The notes beneath the pieces were generated by a model. The model was not told the DNA's origin. It searched no databases and was given only the letters and a program-made list of their open reading frames with translations. Below, in pieces: positions 56,727 through 64,000 of a stretch of 64,000 nucleotides of DNA. A program made the position numbers and the translations under genes. Each line of letters begins with the position of its first letter. Positions within the stretch are counted from its first letter, which is position 1. Origin of the DNA: Dolomedes plantarius (Eukaryota > Arthropoda > Arachnida > Araneae > Dolomedidae); assembly GCA_907164885.2 (NCBI GenBank), contig OU015503.1:66637068-66701067 (forward strand). Direction: 5' to 3'.

Positions 56727-57230
56727 ATGTGATGCCCCGTACCTCCCCTTCAACATGTCATCTATCGGCGAACTGTTGATCTGGGTGGTGTCATAAACTC
56801 TAGGATAAGAGGCCATAAAGTTCTTTTAATGTGCGGTTTTGAAGTTATAGTACGCATAAATCCCAGAGTGGTTTGAGGGCTTTTGAGATTTTTGACACTA
56901 TAGAGACATTTAGAATCCCATAAACTTCGAACACTTACCAGCACTTCAAACGCCAGAGAAATCCCTTTGAATTCGCCGACAGTATAAAAGAAGACCTCCA
57001 ATAGTCCACAAGAGAGAGATCTGTTTTTGAGGGCCAGAGAGACGGAGCTCTCCTGGTCAGACAGGCCTTATAGGCCAGCGCTGTCGCTAAACTTGAAGCC
57101 ATCCTGATGATCTAACTATATGTTCTAACTCGCTATACATACTTGCTTTAAATGTTGTAGTTGTAGTATGTTTAACGTATCGTAGTAAAGTAATGGAAGC
57201 GAATGACTTGTCGTATTATTGACAACGGTA
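56727..57230 (+). repeat. Possible solo LTR
   Basis: A GC-richer block beginning TGTGATGCCCCGTACCTCC, with a TATA box in CAGTATAAAAGAAG (56983-56996) followed by promoter-proximal purine-rich sequence. The right end is not certain; TATTGACA near 57223 is one option. No matching LTR is in the window. Confidence 0.35.
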
Positions 57231-57372
57231 CAGTATTAATAAAAACTTAGTTTAAACAAAACCCTCTAATCATTGTAAAAATGGTAAATTTTTTTTCCCG
57301 AGCAATCTTTTCTCAAAGGAAAATATTTGAAAGACGTTTATTTCAAGTCATAATTCTGAACATAGATTAATT

Positions 57373-57578
57373 AGGGGCCCGGTGTAGTCTTGAGATAGAG
57401 CGTCGGCTTTCGGTGCTCAGGATGACCTAGAGGTTAGCGCGTCGGGATTCGGAAGTGAACCCGCTCGAATAAAATACCAATAAGTGACACTGAATGCCCG
57501 CATGTAAACGAGTTGAATCTGTAAGCCAGAGAGTCCCTCCGTGGGTTTTGTAGGGGAGGAAAGAGGGTATGGGCCCCC
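57373..57578 (+). mobile_element. tRNA-derived SINE (family 2-like), degraded
   Basis: GGGCCCGGTGTAGTCTTGAG and GTCGGCTTTCGGTGCT form a tRNA-like head. GAAAGAGGGTATGGGCCCCC near the end matches the end of the SINE at 55760-55953. The B-box is disturbed by an internal rearrangement near 57421-57465. Confidence 0.6.
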
Positions 57579-58115
57579 CCGCTCGATCGTTCACCTGTAC
57601 TGTGGCTTCAGGAGGCAATGGCCCTGTTCGGTGCCCTCTTTACAAGGTACCATCAACTTTCATGGTGTTCAGTTTACGGATGTGGTCCATAACTGCCTGG
57701 AAGAAGAAGCCGAAGAAGTTCTCAAGGCTGGAAGAAGTGCCCAAGATGTGCCTGCCTGGAAAAACGAATTGATGCCAAATAAATCACTTAATCAGTAATT
57801 GAAAACTATTATAATGTTACAGTTATTTTTGTTTAGTTTTACTCAGTGTTTGCCATTTTATTAGAACGTGTTTTTCCCTAAGTTAATTTCTATTATGCTA
57901 TTTCTTCTTAATGACGTTTTCATAAGAACGTGTTTTTATAACAAGCTACACAAACTTTAATATTTAACGAATACTAGTTGATACCCGTCAAAACATGACT
58001 GCTAAATAGTAAATCAATGTACTAATACACAAATTATATTCCACACATCATTGCCAAATGTTGAAAATCATAATAATGCACAGAAACAAATTAATGTGTT
58101 TAAGCGGCCTCATGC
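57579..58115. other. No gene recognised
   Basis: An 85-codon plus-strand frame (57541-57798) runs out of the SINE and includes EEEAEEVLKAGRSAQDVPAW. It resembles nothing I know and is probably LINE- or SINE-tail DNA. Confidence 0.4.
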
Positions 58116-58427
58116 TTAGTGAGTATCTAAAGCCAGATTTAAAATTGTCACTGAGCATGCGCAGAAAGCAATTTTTTTAAATTGTAAATTATCGATATTT
58201 AAACAGCGCAAAATAAACAATTTTCATGAGGTTTAATCTTATATTTCACAAACAGAATTATCATAAAAATTAAAATAGCAGAGAGTAATCTAGAGAGACT
58301 CCTCGGATTAAACGTGTTTATCATTAAAACATGTCACTGTGCATGCGCAGAAACAGTGAGTTTCTAAAACCAGATTCAAACATGCCGCTGAGCATGCGCA
58401 GAAATCAATTTTTAATTGTAAATTATC
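58116..58427. repeat. ~75-bp direct repeat pair
   Basis: 58116-58192 and 58352-58427 share TCTAAA.CCAGATT, GCTGAGCATGCGCAGAAA and TAATTGTAAATTATCG. The GCATGCGCAGAAA core also occurs a third time near 58338. Confidence 0.8.
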
Positions 58428-58658
58428 GCTAATTAATAGAAATTGCGTTTACAAAAACCAAATTTGACAAATCTACAGATTACAGTCTTTCGTTTAAGAC
58501 CAAAATGAAGTAAATTGGTGTAGTAGTTCTACCACGGACTACCCAAAAAGTCGGCTTAGCAACTTAAATATATAGATTTCACGCGAATCACATACACTTT
58601 GAAAATGAAAAAAAAATGAATGGAAAAAATATTTACATAAAGGACACCAACACATATA

Positions 58659-59033
58659 CCGTAATTTTCGGACCATAAGACACACCGGAAGATTAGACGC
58701 ATCCCTCCCCGCTGCTTACCTACTGAAAATCTGCACTGGTGGGCGTGTCTCAGAATGTGCAGTTTGACAATTATTCCTACGGTAGACGCACCTCAAATTT
58801 ATGGGAGGATTTTTAGAAAAAGAATATTTTGTATTTTTTTTTTAGGTATATAAAGATATTTGCAATTTACTACTTAATAAAGATAAAAATTATGTATATA
58901 TAAAATGAATATAATAAATTATATATTATATATTAATTTTATTTTGATGTTACCTTCGGACCATAAGACGCACCCCAATTTTAAGTCGATTTTTTTATGT
59001 AAAATGGTGCTTCTAATAGTCCGAGAGATATGG
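58659..59033. mobile_element. MITE of the 'TCGGACCATAAG' type
   Basis: Ends CCGTAATTTTCGGACCATAA and its inverted, slightly diverged partner ending ATATGG are flanked by TA on both sides. A second inverted pair CTTCGGACCATAAGACGC lies inside. There is no coding capacity. Similar ends are common in animal genomes. The fragment at 35160-35260 is the same family. Confidence 0.8.
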
Positions 59034-59619
59034 TAATGATAAATTTAGATTTACAAAATCTAAAAAATATGCATAGGTTCCTATATTTTAATCCCATATC
59101 CATTTTTCAATTGTACTAAAATTATATTTCTGATAGTGCGTGCGCATTTCCTTTGAATAAAAATGAATGCCTTTTTCTCTTAAAAATTTGATATATTTTT
59201 TTCAAACTGATGAATTTTCCTTTTATATCACCTCCCTTTTTCTGTCACAAATTCCTGAATTAAGATTTTATTCATGAATTTATGAAAAAAGGGAGGTAAA
59301 ATTTAATATAAGTACAATTTATTATAACACTCAGCATAATTCCCACGCAAATCCTCCATGTTTTCAAATCTAGATTTCAGTTAAAAAAATATGATGAATC
59401 GATAGTTTTTAAAAATCCTAAAATTAAATTTCCTGTTAATTATTTGACTGTCGAACCAATATGCAGAATCTGATGCATGCAAATCCATTTTCACAAATTT
59501 CCATGAAAGTTCACCAGAAAAATTAAATTTCATACTCTAAGTACGCATGCAAACGTTTGAGGGAAATTACGTTAAGAATATTAGAAAATTTCCAAACATT
59601 TCCATCAATCAATTTTTTT
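59034..59619. other. No gene recognised
   Basis: AT-rich spacer. A short inverted pair (AAGGGAGGTAAAATTTAATA near 59288 and TATATCACCTCCCTTTTTC near 59224) is the only structure noticed. Confidence 0.45.
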
Positions 59620-59910
59620 TTCTTTGAATTTAAAAGCGTTTGATGTTTCTTGATTGCCCGGATTTGAGTTTTGTTCACGCCTCTAGGAACTATTTATTAT
59701 GCTTGAAAGAATCCTCTTCCTGAAATAATTTCGTTATTTAGTACCGGTAGAGGACAGATAAATATTTTACCAGATATTGGAAAATACTTTGAAGTTTTAA
59801 TGTTTTCTTCTGCCTGCATGATGAATGATTTCTGTTAGCAAATGTAAAACTATATGGATTTTGAGTGTGGCGTATGCTGCTCTAAAGTTAAAAATTCGCG
59901 CTTTTGAAAC
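59620..59910. repeat. Diverged repeat, copy 2
   Basis: Counterpart of 54055-54440 in the same order and strand. It is too diverged to date by eye. Confidence 0.65.
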
Positions 59911-60253
59911 ACGAACGTTCAGTCCTTCTAATTTATTTTATAATTCGAAAAATAAAATTTCCGTTGAAAAGCTTTCTGAAAAGCGCTATATTAAAATAGA
60001 TTTTTTGAATTACGTTCAAGAGCATTTCTGCATATTTTAAGGGCTTCTGTTGGTTTTATGCCCTTGGGAGGAAACTTTCAACTGCTATTTTCCATTCAAA
60101 GTATGAATAAAATTTTGTATTTAACCGAGGGATATATATAACTCGTAGCGAATACCTATAAAGTACACGTATACATTTTATTTATATCTTGCATTAAAAC
60201 GTTCATGCAAGAAATGTAATTATATTTTCGATTTAACTCAATGACATAATAGT

Positions 60254-60952
60254 ATGCTCGTTAATATATGCGTTTATATGGCCATCACTGATGCTATAAG
60301 TAAAGGAATACAGGAAATCGACATATACAGTGATTCTAGAAGTACACTGCAAGCTATATGCGCATATTATTTTATGGGAGATAGGATTGAAAATATAAAA
60401 AACCTAATAGAAAGTCATGAGATAGCAGTAAACTTACACTGGGTTAAAGCCCACTGTGGCATTAATGAAAATGAGATGGTAGACGCAGCAGCTAAACAAG
60501 CAACAACACTGAATGAAATCACAGGAAATTATAAATTAACTAAAGAACAGATTAAGAATAAAATTAAGAATTATTACATAAATATATGGCAAGAAAATTG
60601 GGAGAGAAGCAGTGTAGGAAGGAAAGTATTTAAGGTATTCCCTAGAGTTTCTACGAAAAGACTGTCGGCAGATTTCCTTGTTAATCAAGCAATAACTGAA
60701 CATGGCTGTATAGGAGTCTATCAAAACAGATTTTTTGCTAAAACAGATCTTTGTGAGTGTGGCATTATACAAACTATAAAGCACTGTATATACGATTGTA
60801 GCAAATGGGCTGAAGCACGAAAAAACCTACCTTTGGGCTTTCAAGATTGGGCCCCTAGTAAATTATTTACGGATTATTATTGTAGAAGGTACATCAAGAA
60901 TATTATGCAGGAACTTATGAATATACACTTCCTACAAGGGGAAGGTGGATAA
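60254..60952 (+). pseudogene. LINE RNase H and C-terminal domain, 5'-truncated
   Basis: The frame opens within an RNase H fold: QEIDIYSDSRSTLQAI with a catalytic Asp, then VNLHWVKAHCGINENEMVDA, then AAKQAT, with the late His and Asp. A C-terminal domain with the CECGIIQTIKHCIYDC motif follows, and the stop is at about 60950. This layout (RNase H after RT, then a C.CG...H...C motif) is seen in I/R1/LOA-type LINEs. The RT and endonuclease are missing, and the first RNase H strand is lost, so it is a 5'-truncated insertion whose own ORF remains open. A 3' untranslated stretch follows to about 61130. Confidence 0.8.
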
Positions 60953-61170
60953 CCCCTCAGATTAAAAAAAAAGACAGGTAAACGAATTGGAAAAAGAAAA
61001 CTTCGGGACCCGGTTGGGCTGCATTGCCATCGGCATAATTAGTTTTATTATTGAAGGGCCGTATAACCTTCGGGTGTGGACGGCGGCGATATTACTTTAC
61101 ATACTTTCAAAACTTTAACTTTCTTTACACGTAATTTAATAGATAAAATCCAGAGAACTGTAACTCAGTA

Positions 61171-62045
61171 CAGTGGAACCTCGCATAACGAGCATAATTC
61201 GTTCTAGAGTCTTACTCGTAATGCGAAACACTCGTTAAGCGAAAAAATTTTTCCCATATAAATTAATGTCAAATACGGTAATGCGTTCCATGCCAAAAAT
61301 GCTCAAAAATTTTTACATGTAACGTTTATTATTTAAAGAAAATTACTTATACATAAATTCATAAGGAGCAAAATCATCCATATGTAGTATATTATTTACG
61401 AATTTGTGACACATATCTAATTTTTTTACTAGAAAGCTATCTAGCGACATTTGTTTTTCTCGGCTCTTCAAAATTTGCTGAAAATGTGTCACCGCATTGT
61501 CATTGAATAAATTTATAGCGCGCATAGCCACCGTCTTATCAGGGTGATACTTTGTAACTTACGATGCAACAGTTTCCCATGCTTTCATCATTTCTTTTAT
61601 TGCGCCAGAAGATTGTTTCTTTGCTGTTTTTTCGTCCTTAACCACTGACAAATTCTCCTCTACAACTGCTTACTGTGAAAGGCACTGCCAATCTATTAGC
61701 TGTTCGGTGGTCAGGTCTTGGTTGTGCAGGTCTTCCACAGCTAAAACTTCAGGTCTCCACAGCTAAAAGGTCAGGTCTTCCACAAGCTCCTCAATATCAT
61801 TGTTATCCTCCAGTCCCATGATATTTGCTTCTCGAACCATCCATGACTACACTTAAATGCTTATTTTTCGGCCGTTGATGATCCTGGTGACGTGAAGATC
61901 CGAGTGACGTAAAAGAGGGGAATTCCTTCCACGTCACTCGTTATGCAAAATGTTGCTCGTTAAGAGAGCCATTTTTTTACGATTTATTTTGCTCGTTATG
62001 CGAATTACTCGTTATGCGAGGTGCGCGTTAAGCGAGGTTTCACTG
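61171..62045 (-). mobile_element. Tigger/pogo remnant, internally deleted
   Basis: Ends CAGTGGAACCTCGCATAACG and its partner GCGAGGTTTCACTG are flanked by TA (61169-61170 and 62046-62047), the pogo/Tigger signature. Only 875 bp remain, against the ~2.5 kb of intact Tiggers. The minus strand keeps the transposase C-terminus: GLEDNNDIEELVE, LTTEQLIDWQCL, INLFNDNAVTHFQQILKSRE and KQMSLDSFLVKK. Stops interrupt it. The HTH and most of the DDE core are gone. Confidence 0.9.
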
Positions 62046-62297
62046 TATTTTTAATACTAAAACACTAAAACAACGTCATCCCAATAAAACGCTTTTAACT
62101 ACAAGTGGTAGTGTTATCACAGATGTGTAGAAATTTTCTAGTTAATCTTTCAATTTATCTTTCATATGCATAAAAAATGGACAAAAATTGAACGGAGAGT
62201 CGTGAGAGGGAGTCATCAGAACGGGGAGTCATGTAGTAAGCCTACACCTCTCCTCAGTTTGTTGATACCCCCCCCCCACTAAAAAAAATGTATATAT

Positions 62298-62541
62298 ATG
62301 TGGGGAAGCAACGACCACAGCAGCATTGGATATAAACATCCTTTATTAGTTAAATATTAAGAAATTAAAATAAACAGCTCGAGAGGGACGTCTTCCCATC
62401 TCGGAGTACAGCGATCGTCTGATAAGGCGGGAATACATCATGCGGGCGCACGCACTGACGTCACACAGACAGTAGCGCCGCGTAACGTTTGGAGATGGAG
62501 ATGGGATTGAATTTCCCATATTCGGCCATCATGACCGGACA
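62298..62541 (-). repeat. Possible 3' LTR of gypsy copy 3
   Basis: GC-richer segment with TG (TGTGGGGAAG) and CA (GACCGGACA) ends, downstream of the integrase stop on the minus strand. As in copy 2, a GGC lies directly before the minus-strand TGT. There is no second LTR in view. Confidence 0.4.
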
Positions 62542-62862
62542 GGCGACCTCGCCTTAAGGTACACAGCAAAAATTTATCAAAAACATTAGAACACAGTTAA
62601 TACAAATATAAAATAACAGTAAAAATGCAAAATATAAAATGGAAAAAATGAAAATAGTGATACAATACCATAGTTGGCTGGAAATAAACTGGCAAAAAAA
62701 GACACAGCAAATACGAAATAACTAAAAGAAAAAACAATATTAGTGATGACAAGAGAAAAATGGAAAATTATGTACGTGAGAAAACAAAAAAATTAAGTTC
62801 TTGAGAGTCAATTGTCAATAGTCTGTTGTAAAAAACAAAGTAAGTTCAGTTGAATAAAAATA
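62542..62862 (-). other. Gypsy 3' non-coding region
   Basis: A-rich sequence between the integrase stop and the LTR candidate. No frame is present. Confidence 0.5.
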
Positions 62863-64000
62863 TCAAGTTATATGCTCAATGGTGTTCGACCAAGGTTTCA
62901 GATATTCTGCACAAGTTGAAGTTTTCACTGGTCCGTCGAAGAATGCACACTTTGCAACATCATAAGTGTTGTTTGGTTTTACTTTAGTAATTTTATATGG
63001 TCCAAGAAATTTTTGTTTGAGTTTGAGACCAGGGCCAAACTGGGTACGCTTGATTGCTACAAGGTCGTCGAGTTGGAAGGGGTGAGCTTGTTTGCGTCTC
63101 AGATTGTAAGTACGACGATTTTCGTCTTGAACCTTGCATATTTGTCGTTTAGCGTCTTTACGGAGATCATCATGTTTTTGGGGAAATGTAGATTTTATTT
63201 CCTCGTTGATCATATCAACAATTTTGATGTCATGGGGAGAATGCATTTTAGTCCCAAAAAGAATTTCGAATGGAGTGGAATTGATACTACGTTGGAAGGT
63301 GGAGTTGATGATTTGTTGAACGGCTGGAACATGGGAATACCATTTTTCCGGGTTGTCGATAGAGAGTTTAGAAAGTACGGCGATGATGATGGAGTTGAGA
63401 CGTTCAACTTGACCGTTCGATCTGGGAAGTCCAGCAGTAACAGCAATGTGACGTATATTCTGTTTTTCACAATACTCTTGAAATGCAGTAGACATAAATG
63501 CGGTACCTCTGTCGGAAATTATCCGGGACGGATTACCGAAGACGGCTCTTTGGGTTTCCAACCTATTGATTACTTCAGCGGCGTCTGTAGACCGGGTTGG
63601 GTATAACCACACAAATTTAGTAAATGAGTCAATAACTGCAAAAATGTGTTTGTAACGTTTAGATGTACTGGCAAGTGGGCCTAGATGGTCGATATGGTAC
63701 GTGTGCAGGGGTGTGTCGTCTTTTTCGATGGGATGCAGCATTCCATCTTGCTTGCCGCGTTTTCTGTTATTGAGGATGCATGTGACACAGTTATTGATGC
63801 ATCGCAGTATTTTCTCTTTCAAGTTCGGGATAAAAAATTCTTTTTGCAACAGTTCTTGAGTGCGTAGTACTGCGAAGTGGCCTCGTTCGTGAGCTGTCTG
63901 AATTATGTTCGCCTGCATACCTTCGGGCACTACAAGTAAATCAGTTCCTTGAACAGTTTTATATAGCAGATTATTTTTAACTATATAGTCGTCATATGGT
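62863..64000 (-). CDS. Ty3/gypsy integrase, intact, open to the window edge
   Basis: The minus-strand frame is unbroken from the window edge (reading PYDDYIVKNNLLYKTVQG) to the stop at about 62863, roughly 380 codons. The zinc domain is HERGH ... CINNCVTC. The core has YHIDHLGPL with the first Asp, SDRGTAF with the second and NGQVERLN with the Glu, 35 residues after the second Asp. The C-terminal domain has LDDLVAIKRTQFGPG and KFLGPYKITKV. All expected residues are present with no stop or shift, so this is the best-preserved retroelement gene in the window. The upstream pol lies outside. Integrase is last in the element here, the ordinary gypsy order, unlike the copy at 5200-8416. Confidence 0.9.
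   Translation of the reverse strand, partial: PYDDYIVKNNLLYKTVQGTDLLVVPEGMQANIIQTAHERGHFAVLRTQELLQKEFFIPNLKEKILRCINNCVTCILNNRKRGKQDGMLHPIEKDDTPLHTYHIDHLGPLASTSKRYKHIFAVIDSFTKFVWLYPTRSTDAAEVINRLETQRAVFGNPSRIISDRGTAFMSTAFQEYCEKQNIRHIAVTAGLPRSNGQVERLNSIIIAVLSKLSIDNPEKWYSHVPAVQQIINSTFQRSINSTPFEILFGTKMHSPHDIKIVDMINEEIKSTFPQKHDDLRKDAKRQICKVQDENRRTYNLRRKQAHPFQLDDLVAIKRTQFGPGLKLKQKFLGPYKITKVKPNNTYDVAKCAFFDGPVKTSTCAEYLKPWSNTIEHIT

Overview
The window is eukaryotic, AT-rich, and made almost entirely of repeats. There are no operons, no bacterial-type gene spacing and no convincing single-copy host gene. What can be read is retrotransposon and DNA-transposon protein, nearly all of it broken. Jockey-type LINEs with a zinc-knuckle gag, DUF4817-type mariners, Tc1 and hAT elements, Ty3/gypsy integrases and tRNA-derived SINEs together point to an arthropod, most likely a chelicerate such as a spider. 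That placement is inference from element families and not from a marker gene.

Layout. 1-4170 is AT-rich DNA with a three-copy ~705-bp tandem repeat closed by an inverted arm (1314-3668). 4171-20836 is a tandem array of a 1.63-kb unit: seven full units plus damaged or partial ones. Each unit opens with two back-to-back palindromes and ends with the same 5' piece of a jockey-type reverse transcriptase. A Ty3/gypsy copy with the unusual integrase-RT-RNase H order sits near the left end of the array (5200-8416). The 3' part of a jockey-type RT follows directly at the right end of the array (to 21983). A tail-to-tail jockey gag ORF lies at 22405-24443.

24862-29844 holds little beyond an endonuclease fragment. 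29845-33925 (copy A) and 42938-44420 (copy B) are a duplicated segment. Copy A gained a hAT element, a SINE and two minisatellite expansions that copy B lacks. Copy B runs into a second array, of a 1.7-kb unit (44140-49660). Between the two copies is a nest of elements: LINE 3' end, two DUF4817-type mariners, SINE, a 2.6-kb hAT with a perfect 8-bp target duplication, a gypsy integrase and a near-complete Tc1.

49672-64000 is a run of further elements: long-TIR mariner, truncated Tc1, mariner MITEs, RTE tail, two related SINEs, a possible solo LTR, a LINE RNase H domain, a Tigger remnant, and a gypsy integrase that is open to the window edge.

The elements do not form a pathway. The window records repeated insertion, truncation and tandem amplification. 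The parts most worth following are the palindrome-headed array with a two-unit higher-order period, the split LINE at its edge, and the gypsy copy with integrase ahead of RT.
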